Shown: positions 34,827 to 43,608, counted from the stretch's first letter. The stretch: DNA of 64,000 nt from Paraburkholderia fynbosensis (GCF_902859935.1 NZ_CADIKI010000018.1:62001-126000), one strand, 5' to 3'. Numbers and translations are program-made. The notes: generated by a model not told the origin, from the sequence alone.

Positions 34827-36342
34827 GCCTGGACGGGTCGCGCTTTTAACGGGCGTTCTGGCGCTCTCCGCCTGCTCGCTCGCGCCGCAATATCAGGTGC
34901 CTTCGGCGCCGGTAGCAGCACAATACAAAACCGTTGGTCCCTGGACGGCCGCTCAGCCCGCCGACCGGATAGACCGTAACGGCTGGTGGAAAATATACGG
35001 CGACGCGCAACTCGACGATCTCGAAGCGCGTCTGCTGGCAAACAACACCGATCTGCGCGCTGCGTACGCGCACTATGCGCAAGCGCAGGCTTTCGTCGCG
35101 CAGGTCGCGTCGGGACTGTATCCGACCATCAGCGCAAGCGCCGTGCCGCAGCGCGTTCGCCAGTCCGACAACCGGCCGTTGCGCGTGGGCGGCCCGAACG
35201 ACTACAACTCCGTCACGCTCGGCGCCGAAGCCAATTACGACCTCGACCTGTGGGGTCGCGTGCGTGACTCCGTGGTGGCCGGCAAGGATGAGGCTCAGGC
35301 GACCAAAGCCGATCTGGCTTCCGTGAAACTGAGCCTGCAAGTGGCACTCGCGGACAATTACATCAGTTTGCGGGGCCTCGACCAGCAGACCGAGCTGCTG
35401 AACGAGACGGTCATGGCGTATGCGAAAGCGCTGCAACTCACGCAGACGCTGCATGACAGCGGCATCGTGGCGGGCCTCGACGTTTCGCGGGCTCAAACAC
35501 AATTGTCGTCGGCGAAGTCCCAGTTGTCGCAGAATCTCGCGCAACGAGCGCTCATCGAACACGCGATTGCCGTGCTGGTCGGCACTTCCGCGTCCGAATT
35601 CAGCCTGCCGCAGCAGACTGCCGCCATCGCGTTGCCAGCGATTCCGACCGGCCTGCCCTCGACGCTGCTGCAACGTCGCCCCGACGTCGCTGCAGCGGAG
35701 CGCCGGGTTGCCGAGGCCAACGCAAAGATTGGCGTCGCGCGCGCGGCCTATTTCCCGGACATCACGCTGAGCTTACAGGGCGGTGTGCAAAGCGCCGCCT
35801 ATGCCGGACTGGTTAGCGCGCCCAATCTGTTCTGGGCGATTGGCCCGCAGCTCGTGCAATACGTCTTCGACGGCGGTTACCGCCGTGCGCAGCTCGACGC
35901 CGCGAAGGCGGCAACCGAGGAAGCCGGAGACCGCTACCGCGGCGTGGTTCTGTCGGCATTCCAGCAGGTCGAGGACAACCTTTCGCTGCTGTCGTATCTC
36001 GGTACCGCGCTCGGCGAGCAAAAGGATGCCGCGAATGCCGCGCAGTACTCGGTCGATCTGGCGTTGCGCCAATATCGCCAGGGCACTGTAGGTTATCTCA
36101 ATGTCGTGCAGGCGCAGACCGTCGCACTCGAAGCACAACGCAGCGTGCTCGATATCCAGACACGCCAGCTCAGTGCCAACGTGCAACTGCTGCATGCACT
36201 GGGCGGCGGATGGTCGAGCGATGAACTCGCCCAAGTGGCTGCCACGCCGGCACTCGTCGCGACAACGATGGCGCACGGCTCAAATCGAAGGCCTGCACAG
36301 GGCGCAACCGGGAGGGTGACAGATCAACAGATTCTTCATTGA
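34819..36342 (+). CDS. Outer-membrane efflux lipoprotein, copy 1
   Basis: 507-residue NodT-type TolC homologue. Lipoprotein signal GRVALLTGVLALSAC, mature start SLAPQYQVPSAP. Two repeats with the family motifs ANYDLDLWGRVRDSV and LLQRRPDVAAAERRVAEANAKIGVARAAYFP. The ATG at 34819 overlaps the adaptor stop by 8 bases. It is the last gene of the pump operon, and nothing after it on this strand is coding. Carries efflux substrates across the outer membrane. Confidence 0.92.
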   Translation: MVKPGRVALLTGVLALSACSLAPQYQVPSAPVAAQYKTVGPWTAAQPADRIDRNGWWKIYGDAQLDDLEARLLANNTDLRAAYAHYAQAQAFVAQVASGLYPTISASAVPQRVRQSDNRPLRVGGPNDYNSVTLGAEANYDLDLWGRVRDSVVAGKDEAQATKADLASVKLSLQVALADNYISLRGLDQQTELLNETVMAYAKALQLTQTLHDSGIVAGLDVSRAQTQLSSAKSQLSQNLAQRALIEHAIAVLVGTSASEFSLPQQTAAIALPAIPTGLPSTLLQRRPDVAAAERRVAEANAKIGVARAAYFPDITLSLQGGVQSAAYAGLVSAPNLFWAIGPQLVQYVFDGGYRRAQLDAAKAATEEAGDRYRGVVLSAFQQVEDNLSLLSYLGTALGEQKDAANAAQYSVDLALRQYRQGTVGYLNVVQAQTVALEAQRSVLDIQTRQLSANVQLLHALGGGWSSDELAQVAATPALVATTMAHGSNRRPAQGATGRVTDQQILH

Positions 36343-36439
36343 CGAGGTGTTGACGGGCATCGCAAGTGGACGCCATTCGTCGTCGATGCGCATCGAGGGT
36401 GATCGCCATGCTGAAGCTGGCGGCCCCGACACTGCTTCA

Positions 36440-36692
36440 TGTCGTGGCAGCCCACAGGTTGCCGTCGGTGTCGCAGCACAAGCCACCCACCCGGCGCGCC
36501 GTGCTCGCCGCGGTCGACAAAGATGCGGCCGTTGACGAGGCGCCGGCCATCCTCGACGTCGTACACCCGGATGCGTGTTGGCGCGGATTCGGACTCGACC
36601 ATGTAGAGGCGGCTTTCATCCGGCGAGAGACAAAGGCCGTTCGGATTGGCGATGTCGCCAGCGACGATCTCTGCTTCGCCGGGGCGGCCGTC
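36440..36692 (-). pseudogene. SMP-30/gluconolactonase fragment
   Basis: A minus-strand frame reads EIVAGDIANPNGLCLSPDES, then RLYMVESES and IRVYDVEDGRRL, the metal-binding beta-propeller pattern of SMP-30/gluconolactonases. At about 36487 the match jumps frame and continues GLCCDTDGNLWAAT, so a frameshift is present. N- and C-terminal parts of the propeller are missing. It lies between the convergent efflux operon and the SDR gene of the molybdenum-hydroxylase operon, and probably was once the last gene of that operon. Bases 36343-36439 show nothing else. Confidence 0.7.
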
Positions 36693-37545
36693 AGTCGTTC
36701 TTCTGGATATACGCTGCGAACGCCTGCGCGTAATCCGGATGCCAGCGCGACAGCGCCGGGCGATTCTCCACAATATCTCCCGCAGCCCAAAGGATGCGTC
36801 GCTCGTCGAGGGAGCGAGGCACATCGTTGTCGGGGCACAGAATGTAGAAATCGCCAGCATCCAGTCGCTCAAGCATGAAATCGACAGTCTGCTCGGGCGT
36901 CCAGGCGGCGGCCGGCTTCTCGGTACGACCTTGAGCGGCAAGCTCCGTAAACACAAAGCCGGGGATCAGCAAATGCGCGCTGATCCGGCACCCTGGCGTA
37001 TTGCGCAACTCGTGCTGCAGTGCTTCGGTAAACGCCTTGAGGCCGGCCTTGGAGACGTTATAAGCCGGGTCGCCGGGCGGCGTCGTGATGCCCTGCTTCG
37101 AACCGGTGTTAATGACGAGGCCCGGGCGTCCGCGCGCGATCATCGCGGGCACGAAGGTCTGAGTGCCATGAATGACACCCCACAGGTTGACGTCGAGCAC
37201 CCGCTCCCAGTTAGCGGCCGCGCCGAACATGGCGCTACCCGGTTGAATCCCCGCATTGTTCATGAGGATATCCGTGCCGCCGAAGCGATCCCGAACCGCT
37301 GCTTCGAGGCGGACCAGGTCTTCGAGGCGGCTGACGTCCGTCTCGACGGCCAGCACCTCCTTCGCGCCTTCAGCAGCCACGCTGGCAATCGCCTGCTTCG
37401 CGTTCGCCAGGCGGTCCTCACCCAGATCCGCAATGCACACGCGAAGCCCAAGCTGCGCGAACCGCTTCGCCGCAGCGAGTCCAATGCCGGCAGCGCCGCC
37501 TGTCACGACGGCAACGGCTCCCGGAGTGAAAGTAAAGTCTGTCAT
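36691..37545 (-). CDS. Short-chain dehydrogenase, operon member
   Basis: 284 residues from the ATG at 37545, which has AAAGGAC upstream; longer starts add up to 35 residues unlike the family. Cofactor loop TGGAAGIG at about 12-19, MNNAG, catalytic Ser in INTGSKQG, and Tyr/Lys in AYNVSKAG. The C-terminal extension (LERLDAGDFYILCPDNDVPRSLDERRILWAAGD) is typical of a Burkholderia SDR group. Last intact gene of the molybdenum-hydroxylase operon, 110 bases after the NIPSNAP gene. It may oxidise an alcohol produced after ring hydroxylation. Confidence 0.9.
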   Translation of the reverse strand: MTDFTFTPGAVAVVTGGAAGIGLAAAKRFAQLGLRVCIADLGEDRLANAKQAIASVAAEGAKEVLAVETDVSRLEDLVRLEAAVRDRFGGTDILMNNAGIQPGSAMFGAAANWERVLDVNLWGVIHGTQTFVPAMIARGRPGLVINTGSKQGITTPPGDPAYNVSKAGLKAFTEALQHELRNTPGCRISAHLLIPGFVFTELAAQGRTEKPAAAWTPEQTVDFMLERLDAGDFYILCPDNDVPRSLDERRILWAAGDIVENRPALSRWHPDYAQAFAAYIQKND

Positions 37546-37655
37546 CGATAGTCCTTTCTGATTCGTCATAAAAACGTCAGCTCGCCACCCCACAAGCGGC
37601 CCGCCAAACCGCACGTGCTCGATAGGTCGCGCGGCCGGAAAATTCACCACTCACT

Positions 37656-37967
37656 TCAGTCCATCGGGCAAAACGGCACTGGCGACAGAAACACCGATTC
37701 CTGATGGACAAGATACGGCAGAATGCGCGGCGTGAAAGCTTGCCAGCGTGGATCGGCTGCGAGTTTCGCGCGCTGCGCTGCCCGATGCGCGTAGTCCTCA
37801 TAGCCCCAGCAGAACACGATCGAGTTCAACGTGCCTGAGTCCTTCGTCCAGCAACCCTTGAGCCGGGCGTACTGACTGATGATCCCGAGCCCTTCGCGCT
37901 CGTAGATGTCCAGGAACTCACCTGCCTTTCCTGCCGTTATCTGATACGTACGCATTTCTACCAGCAT
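37656..37967 (-). CDS. NIPSNAP-family protein
   Basis: 103 residues with a dimeric alpha-beta barrel pattern: MLVEMRTYQITAGKAGEFLDIYE at the start, then IVFCWGYEDYAHRAAQRAKL, and PRILPYLVHQESVFLSP. Bacterial NIPSNAP proteins are often encoded beside aromatic or acyl catabolic enzymes, but no defined activity is established. It lies between the CoxG-like gene (44-base gap) and the SDR gene on the same strand, so it is probably cotranscribed. Confidence 0.88.
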   Translation of the reverse strand: MLVEMRTYQITAGKAGEFLDIYEREGLGIISQYARLKGCWTKDSGTLNSIVFCWGYEDYAHRAAQRAKLAADPRWQAFTPRILPYLVHQESVFLSPVPFCPMD

Positions 37968-38011
37968 GATTCCCTCTGTTTCGCTCGGTACTCTCTCACA
38001 GCACGGCGCCG

Positions 38012-38461
38012 TCAGACCGCGTGGCTTTCGACGTGCGCCTTCAGCGCGCTGAAGAACTCGTCAAGATTCTTGCTCGCGGCGGACTGGATCAGGCGCGACC
38101 CCACGCTCATCAGCTTCCCGCCAATTTCGACGTCAGCGTCGTACGCCAGCACGGTCGTATCGCCCTGCGCTTCGAGTTGCACGCGCGCCGTGACTTTGGC
38201 AAAACCCAGCGCACCCGCACTGCCCACACCGGCAATCGTATAGGCCTTGGGCGGATCGAGATCCGACAATTCGACGTTGCTTTTGAAGGTCGCCGTCATC
38301 GGGCCGACGCGAATCTGCACGGTCGATTCGAAATGCAGGTCGTCGAGCCTCTTCAGCGCTTTGCAGCCAGGCAGGCATGCTTCGAGTACGACGGGATCGT
38401 TCAATGCACGCCATGCGGCTTCAGCGGGCACGGGCAGGATGGTTTGATCTGTCAGCTTCAT
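38012..38461 (-). CDS. CoxG-like SRPBCC protein (CO dehydrogenase subunit G family)
   Basis: 149-residue single START-like domain. MKLTDQTILPVPAEAAWRAL, LEACLPGCKALKRL and VGPMTATFKSNVEL are the family stretches. CoxG of carboxidotrophs anchors CO dehydrogenase to the membrane; similar proteins accompany many molybdenum hydroxylases and may help recruitment or maturation. It lacks the long C-terminal membrane tail of some CoxG proteins. It starts 9 bases before the GarR-like stop, within the operon. Confidence 0.9.
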   Translation of the reverse strand: MKLTDQTILPVPAEAAWRALNDPVVLEACLPGCKALKRLDDLHFESTVQIRVGPMTATFKSNVELSDLDPPKAYTIAGVGSAGALGFAKVTARVQLEAQGDTTVLAYDADVEIGGKLMSVGSRLIQSAASKNLDEFFSALKAHVESHAV

Positions 38462-38470
38462 CGCCGCGGC

Positions 38471-39352
38471 TCAGCGCTCGTAGAGTTTGAACAGCGCCTG
38501 CGTGCCGTTGCGCGCGCAGCCCCGCTCGGCCAACTCCTGGTACATTACGCGCACCAACTCCAGACCCGGCAATTGACGCCCCATGTTCCCTGCTTCCTCG
38601 TGCGCAATCCGCATGTCCTTGATGAAATGCTCGATGAAGAAACCGGGTGCAAAATCGCCCTTGGCGATGCGCGGCCCCAGGTTGTTCAGCTGGAATCCAC
38701 CCGCCGCGCCTCCGCCAATCGCGCTCAGTACGGTGTCGGCATCCAGGCCGGCGCTGTGCGCATAGGCGAGCCCTTCGCACACACCCATAATCGTCGACGC
38801 AATGACGATCTGATTGCACAGCTTCGTGTGCTGACCCGCACCCGGCCCGCCTTGCAGGACGATGTTGGTGCCGAGGCAGCGCAACATCGGTTCCACGCGT
38901 GCGAGCACAGCGCTTGCGCCGCCGACCATGATCGACAGACGCCCTTCGCGCGCACCGATGTCGCCGCCCGATACCGGCGCATCCAGCATGTGCACCCCGC
39001 GCTCAGCGGCGTGCGCGGCCAATTCTTCAGCCAGTTTTGGACTCGACGTCGTCATGTCGACCAGCACCGCATCGCGCCGCGCATGCGCGATCAGACCGTC
39101 GCCGCCGAGATAGAGTGCGCGGACGTCCGCGGGTGTGCCGACAATCGTGAACACGACGTCCGATACTTCGGCGAGCGCCCGCGGGGTCGCTTGCCAGCGC
39201 GCGCCGGCTTCGATGAGCGGCTCAGCCTTCGCACGCGTACGGTTATAGACATGCAGCGGATAGCCGGCGGCGGCGAGCCGCGAGGCCATCGAGAAACCCA
39301 TGATGCCAAGGCCGATAAAGCCAATCGCGGGTTTGCCTGTAGATTGATTCAT
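38471..39352 (-). CDS. Beta-hydroxyacid dehydrogenase (GarR / 3-hydroxyisobutyrate type)
   Basis: 293 residues. N-terminal Rossmann motif GFIGLGIMGFSMASRL, then VYNRTRAKAEPL pointing to NADP(H); substrate motif DAPVSGGDIGAREG and the catalytic Lys in GAGQHTKLCNQ. Members reduce tartronate semialdehyde or oxidise 3-hydroxyisobutyrate and relatives. Here it sits 14 bases after the molybdenum subunit gene, so it likely handles a semialdehyde or hydroxy acid from the same pathway. The specific substrate cannot be assigned. Confidence 0.92.
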   Translation of the reverse strand: MNQSTGKPAIGFIGLGIMGFSMASRLAAAGYPLHVYNRTRAKAEPLIEAGARWQATPRALAEVSDVVFTIVGTPADVRALYLGGDGLIAHARRDAVLVDMTTSSPKLAEELAAHAAERGVHMLDAPVSGGDIGAREGRLSIMVGGASAVLARVEPMLRCLGTNIVLQGGPGAGQHTKLCNQIVIASTIMGVCEGLAYAHSAGLDADTVLSAIGGGAAGGFQLNNLGPRIAKGDFAPGFFIEHFIKDMRIAHEEAGNMGRQLPGLELVRVMYQELAERGCARNGTQALFKLYER

Positions 39353-39366
39353 GATGGTTGGTCCGT

Positions 39367-41721
39367 TCAGAGTTTGTCGCGCAGCAAGTCGCGCAATAAC
39401 ATGGGAGTCAGTGGATGACGGTCGGCAACGACGCCAAATGGCGCAAGCGCATCATTGACCGCGTTGGTCAATGCGCCGATCGCTCCCATCACCCCGCCTT
39501 CGGCCATCCCCTTGATGCCGGCCGCCGTCGACTTGCCAGGCGTATGCAGCGGGATGATCTCGAGGTTGGGCAATTCAGTCGAAGTGGCGATCAGGTAGTC
39601 GGCGAGTGATCCGGTCACGTTCTGTCCTGAGGCGTCGTAACGCATATGCTCGAACAGCGCGCCCGACAGTCCCATCGCCACGGCGCCATGCTGCTGCCCT
39701 TCCACCACGGTGGGATTGAGCAGCGTGCCGCAGTCTTCCGCGACGACGTAACGCGCGATGCGGATTGCACCGGTCAAGACGTCCACCTCGATCTCGCATC
39801 CGTGAGCCGCATTCGAATAGGTCATGGCCGGAGGGTCGTAAGTCAGGTGAAATTCGAGGCCCGGCGTCAAACCTTGCGGCAACGCGGTGGGATCCAGGTA
39901 CGCACGCCGGGCCACGTCGGCGAGGGTCAAACCTGTGTCGGTCCACTCATCCGCGCGACGACGCTCGATTCTCGCGTCGATCAGGCGCAGCGACTGCTCG
40001 TCAGGCAAACCAAGGCAACCGGCGGCGATCGCGAGCACCTTGCGGCGTGCATCGAGTGCGCACAGGTAAAGCGCGCCGCCGCCTGCCGTGCCGCTGCGGG
40101 CGCCACGACTGCCCATACCGTATGGGGCGATATCGGTGTGGCCCATATGAATGCGCACACTCGACGGCGGCACGCCCAGACCCTCCGCCACCGCATTGGC
40201 CATCGCGCTTTCGTAGCCCTGGCCGCTGGGCCCGAGACCGACCGACGCGTTCACCACCCCGCCTGGTTCGATACGGATCCAGCTTGCTTCGTGCCCCGAA
40301 CCGGGAATTCCCGCGGCCTTATAGAAGCGCGAACCATACGTGGTCGGTTCCACCACGTTGCACAGGCCAAGCCCCAGGTAATGGCCCGCTGCGCGCGCCG
40401 CCTGCTGGCGCTCGCGAAAGCCCGCGTAATCGAGCGCTGACAGCAAGGCCTCGAACGTCTGGGTCGGCGTGATGTCGTCCAGACATTCTCCCGTAGCAGT
40501 GCGGTACGGCAGTTCTGCCGGACCCAGCAGGTTGCGTCGGCGTACCTCCACCGGGTCGAGTTCCAGTTCCCGCGCGATTGCGTCCAGCGTGCCGTCCATC
40601 ACCCAGCTGGTGATGGACATCGGCGCGCGCATCGGCGCATTGCCACATTTATGACTGAGCACGACCTTCACATCAAAGGCGTAGTCCTGCAGCCGGTACG
40701 GTCCGCTCAGGATCATCGCAACGACGCGCGCCAGATAGTTGGCGGGAAAGAAGCAATAGGCGCCAAAGTCTTCGCGGAGTTCGAGTTCGAGAGCGAGCAG
40801 CGTGCCGCGCTCATCGACCGCCGCGCGGGTGCGGCAGAAGTCCTCACGCGAATTGGCGGCGGCCGTCAGGTTCTCGAGGCGATCCTCACGCCAGCGCACG
40901 GGCCGTTTCAAATGGCGCGCCAGCGCAGCAACGGTCAACTCTTCGCGGTACAAGGCAATTTTCTGTCCGAACGCTCCGCCGACATCGGGCGAAATCACGG
41001 TCACCTGGGACTCGTCGAGCTTGAGGCGCTGCGCCAGTTGAGTGCGCAAAGGATGTGGCACTTGCGTTCCGATATGGAACGTCAGGTGGTTCCGTCCGGC
41101 GTCCCAGACCGCTGCACAGCCGCGGGTTTCGATCGGCACATGAGTCTGGCGCTGCTGCTGGAAGGTTGCTTCGACTATCCGGAAAGCCCGGGTGTTGGCG
41201 CGTTCAGGATCGCCATGCACGTAGGTCTGGTGCGAGACCAGGTTGCCTGGCACGGCCGGGTCGACTTGCGCCGCGTTGGGCTCCAGCGCCTGCCACATGT
41301 CTGTCACCACGGGCAGCGGCTCGAACTCGACGAGCACCTGCTCCGCGGCGTCTTCAGCGAGGTACCGGTCCGTCGCGACGACGCAAGCCACCAGATCGCC
41401 CTGAAAACGCACTGTGTCCACTGGCATCGCCGCAAATTCGACGGGCTTCAGTCCTTCGACGGGTGGCGCGATACGGAACGGTGTAGTCCACTGCGCGAGC
41501 TCCAGGCCCGTGATGACGGATACGACGCCGGGCATCGCGGCGGCGCCGTGAATATCGATGGAGACGATCCGCGCATGCGCGTGCGGCGAGCGGACAAAGC
41601 ACACGTGAAGGGCACCGGGTATCTCGATGTCGTCGAGATACCGTCCGTAGCCTGTCAGCAGCCGATAGTCTTCAGTGCGAGGCGTCGCTTTGTTGAGGTA
41701 ACGAAACGTCTGCTCAGACAT
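39367..41721 (-). CDS. Molybdenum-hydroxylase large subunit (CoxL/XdhB-like)
   Basis: 784 residues from the ATG at 41721, inside the end of the 2Fe-2S gene. It carries the molybdopterin-cytosine-dinucleotide binding fold: GGAFGQK near the middle, GMGSRGARSGTAGGGALYL, and the catalytic Glu at about E741 in GMAEGGVMG. The active-site loop where CO dehydrogenase has AYXCSFR and aldehyde/xanthine types have AYRGAGR reads NAPMRAPMSI here, so it is neither a form I CO dehydrogenase nor a standard type. It probably hydroxylates an aromatic or N-heterocyclic substrate. With the 2Fe-2S and FAD subunits it forms an (LMS)2 enzyme. Confidence 0.92.
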   Translation of the reverse strand: MSEQTFRYLNKATPRTEDYRLLTGYGRYLDDIEIPGALHVCFVRSPHAHARIVSIDIHGAAAMPGVVSVITGLELAQWTTPFRIAPPVEGLKPVEFAAMPVDTVRFQGDLVACVVATDRYLAEDAAEQVLVEFEPLPVVTDMWQALEPNAAQVDPAVPGNLVSHQTYVHGDPERANTRAFRIVEATFQQQRQTHVPIETRGCAAVWDAGRNHLTFHIGTQVPHPLRTQLAQRLKLDESQVTVISPDVGGAFGQKIALYREELTVAALARHLKRPVRWREDRLENLTAAANSREDFCRTRAAVDERGTLLALELELREDFGAYCFFPANYLARVVAMILSGPYRLQDYAFDVKVVLSHKCGNAPMRAPMSITSWVMDGTLDAIARELELDPVEVRRRNLLGPAELPYRTATGECLDDITPTQTFEALLSALDYAGFRERQQAARAAGHYLGLGLCNVVEPTTYGSRFYKAAGIPGSGHEASWIRIEPGGVVNASVGLGPSGQGYESAMANAVAEGLGVPPSSVRIHMGHTDIAPYGMGSRGARSGTAGGGALYLCALDARRKVLAIAAGCLGLPDEQSLRLIDARIERRRADEWTDTGLTLADVARRAYLDPTALPQGLTPGLEFHLTYDPPAMTYSNAAHGCEIEVDVLTGAIRIARYVVAEDCGTLLNPTVVEGQQHGAVAMGLSGALFEHMRYDASGQNVTGSLADYLIATSTELPNLEIIPLHTPGKSTAAGIKGMAEGGVMGAIGALTNAVNDALAPFGVVADRHPLTPMLLRDLLRDKL

Positions 41722-42202
41722 CGACCGTCTCCGCGCGCATTCGCTCGGCCGCGAGCAGGATCGCCCGCACGATGTTCTGATATCCGGTACAGCGGCACAG
41801 ATTGCCCGACAGCACCTCGCGCACCTGGGCCTCGGATGGCCACGGGTTCTCGCGCAGGTACGCTTCAAATGTCATGACGATGCCGGGCGTGCAGAAGCCG
41901 CACTGCAGACCGTGGCACTCATGCAGCGCCTGCTGGAGCGGCGACAGACGACCGTCTTGCGCGACCGCCTCGATGGTCGTGATCTGCGCTTCATCCATTT
42001 GCACGGCGTAAGCCAGACATGAGCGTGCCGGGCGGCCATCGATCAACACGGTGCATGCGCCGCACACACCGTGCTCGCATCCGACATGCGTGCCCGTCAG
42101 CCGGCAATCTTCGCGCAGCACATCGGACAATAGCTTGCGAGGCTCGCAATGCACTTCATGGCGCGCGCCGTTCACACTCAGATAAATTGCTGTCTTTTCC
42201 AT
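41714..42202 (-). CDS. Molybdenum-hydroxylase 2Fe-2S subunit (CoxS-like)
   Basis: 162 residues. The plant-type ferredoxin cluster is held by C42, C47, C50 (CEHGVCGAC) and C62; the second cluster domain by C101, C104 (CGFC) and C136, C138 (CRC). This is the standard eight-Cys pattern. It passes electrons from the molybdenum centre to FAD. The stop overlaps the large-subunit start by 8 bases and the gene begins 7 bases after the FAD subunit stop. Complete and apparently functional. Confidence 0.95.
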   Translation of the reverse strand: MEKTAIYLSVNGARHEVHCEPRKLLSDVLREDCRLTGTHVGCEHGVCGACTVLIDGRPARSCLAYAVQMDEAQITTIEAVAQDGRLSPLQQALHECHGLQCGFCTPGIVMTFEAYLRENPWPSEAQVREVLSGNLCRCTGYQNIVRAILLAAERMRAETVDV

Positions 42203-42209
42203 GAACGGC

Positions 42210-43082
42210 CTAATCGGGTTGCGTAACGCCAGCGGTTATCCGCTGCAATGCTCGCGCGATGAGCGCCTTGACGAGATCGCGCCGATACGCGGCGCTAATG
42301 CCTGGCTGATCGCGCACCTCGACGGCGTTTGCGACTGCCTGGGCAATCCTGCCGACGCCCGGCGCATCGGCCTTTTCGCCGGCGAATCCGGCAGCGAGGT
42401 CGTCTAGCACCAGTGGCACATCTGCCACGCCGCCTACGCCGATCCGCAACGAGGCGAACCTGTCACCCACGAGCACGGCGGTGACAGCGCAAGCCGCGAT
42501 CGCGAAATCGCCGTGCCGTCGGCTAAATGCTTCGAAGGCATGCCGCTCACCGGGCAACGCCGTCGGAACGCGCACCGTGCGGATGATTTCGTCGACCGCC
42601 AGATCGGTGGTCATCACCGCGATCAGAAACTGTGACGCCGACACCTCCCGGCTGCCGGCCGGCCCGACAATCTCGATGCGTGCGCCTAGCGTGCTCGCAA
42701 TGAGCGGCAATTGCGCCGCGGGGTCCGCATGCGCGAGACTGCCGCCGAGCGTCCCGCGCTGTCGGATCGCGTAATGTCCGATCGTCGCCGCCGCTTGAGC
42801 CAGCAGCGGGCAAGCAGCGCGCACTGTGCTGCTGGTGGCCAGCTCGTGATGGCGCGTCATTGCGCCGATCGCTAGCGTATCGGGTTCAAGCGTGACGCCC
42901 TTGAGTTGAGGCAGCGCATTCAGATCGACCAGATGCGCCGGTTGCGCGAAGCGCATATTCATCATCGGCGCGAGGCTTTGTCCTCCGGCGATCAGCTTGG
43001 CGTCAAAACCGTGAAGCGCAAGAAGCGACAGCGCTTCGTCAAGCGTGCGCGGCCGGTGATACGAAAATGCGGTGGGCTTCAT
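42210..43082 (-). CDS. Molybdenum-hydroxylase FAD subunit (CoxM-like)
   Basis: 290 residues from the ATG at 43082 (MKPTAFSYHRPRTLDEAL is the family start). FAD motifs AGGQSLAPMMNMR near residues 34-46 and TIGHYAIRQRGTLGGSLAHADPAAQLP near 105-130 are both intact. First gene of the operon; order FAD, 2Fe-2S, Mo subunit as in cox clusters. Transcription comes from the 526-base divergent region that contains a TetR-box copy and a TTGACGA palindrome. The final electron acceptor is unknown. Confidence 0.93.
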   Translation of the reverse strand: MKPTAFSYHRPRTLDEALSLLALHGFDAKLIAGGQSLAPMMNMRFAQPAHLVDLNALPQLKGVTLEPDTLAIGAMTRHHELATSSTVRAACPLLAQAAATIGHYAIRQRGTLGGSLAHADPAAQLPLIASTLGARIEIVGPAGSREVSASQFLIAVMTTDLAVDEIIRTVRVPTALPGERHAFEAFSRRHGDFAIAACAVTAVLVGDRFASLRIGVGGVADVPLVLDDLAAGFAGEKADAPGVGRIAQAVANAVEVRDQPGISAAYRRDLVKALIARALQRITAGVTQPD

Positions 43083-43304
43083 GCGCGTTGCGCCTGCGCA
43101 CTCAGGCTGCGATCGCGGCCGAACACGAGCAACCCGCGACAGCCCCCGCCCGCCGAAAGCCGAGGCAATCGACGACGGCCATTCCCGATTCGCTTGACGC
43201 CGCTCATGAGTCGCTCCAGCCGCATGCGCGGCGCTGTTCACCCCGTGGGATAGCTACCGCTTCAGCGATCGCTTCGGAAACGAGGATATCGCCGATAAGT
43301 TAAA

Positions 43305-43318
43305 TCGTCAATTGACGA
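43305..43318. promoter_or_regulatory. Perfect 14-base palindrome TCGTCAATTGACGA
   Basis: Fully self-complementary, followed by CTAAATTT. The right half TTGACGACT resembles the shared half TGACGACTTAT of the two TetR boxes. It lies 220 bases before the FAD-subunit start, on the hydroxylase side of the divergent region. A near copy is at 27916-27929. Confidence 0.55.
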
Positions 43319-43407
43319 CTAAATTTCAAATTTAAAGGATGGTGGTCGGTTCATGATGCGGGACTTGCGTTCCTTACGACACCATGACGTTTTTTGGTTT
43401 TTCAAAT

Positions 43408-43429
43408 ATGTCTTCACCTGACGACTTAT
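43408..43429. promoter_or_regulatory. Second copy of the TetR box, upstream of the MFS gene
   Basis: Differs from 28723-28744 at only three of 22 positions (bases 6, 10 and 11) and shares the block TGACGACTTAT exactly. It lies about 180 bases before the MFS ATG. Such similarity in an A+T-rich spacer is unlikely by chance and suggests the same TetR protein acts at both places. Confidence 0.55.
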
Positions 43430-43608
43430 GATTTGATAGAGTACATCGTCCGCCGGCATGAACCGGTGTCGCCATGCTCCCGGTTTTAGCCGTGCACTAT
43501 CTCAGTGCCATCGCGAAACGAGCGCCTCATCTATGACTGCGGGCATTGGCATTGCCCGCGCCAGGGCGTTTGCGGGTCTTTCACTCAACCCGTTTCGGTT
43601 CTCCGCTC

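Larger units (their letters stand above)
43083..43608. other. Divergent regulatory region: molybdenum hydroxylase / MFS transporter
   Basis: 526 bases with no supportable gene, separating the minus-strand hydroxylase operon from two plus-strand transporters. It becomes A+T-rich from about 43290 to 43440. It holds the perfect palindrome at 43305-43318 and the TetR-like box at 43408-43429, so it is a likely control point for both directions. Confidence 0.6.

Noticed and set aside
39367..43082. Form I carbon monoxide dehydrogenase
   Set aside because: Subunit order and CoxG-like gene fit, but the CO-specific loop AYXCSFR is absent from the large subunit.
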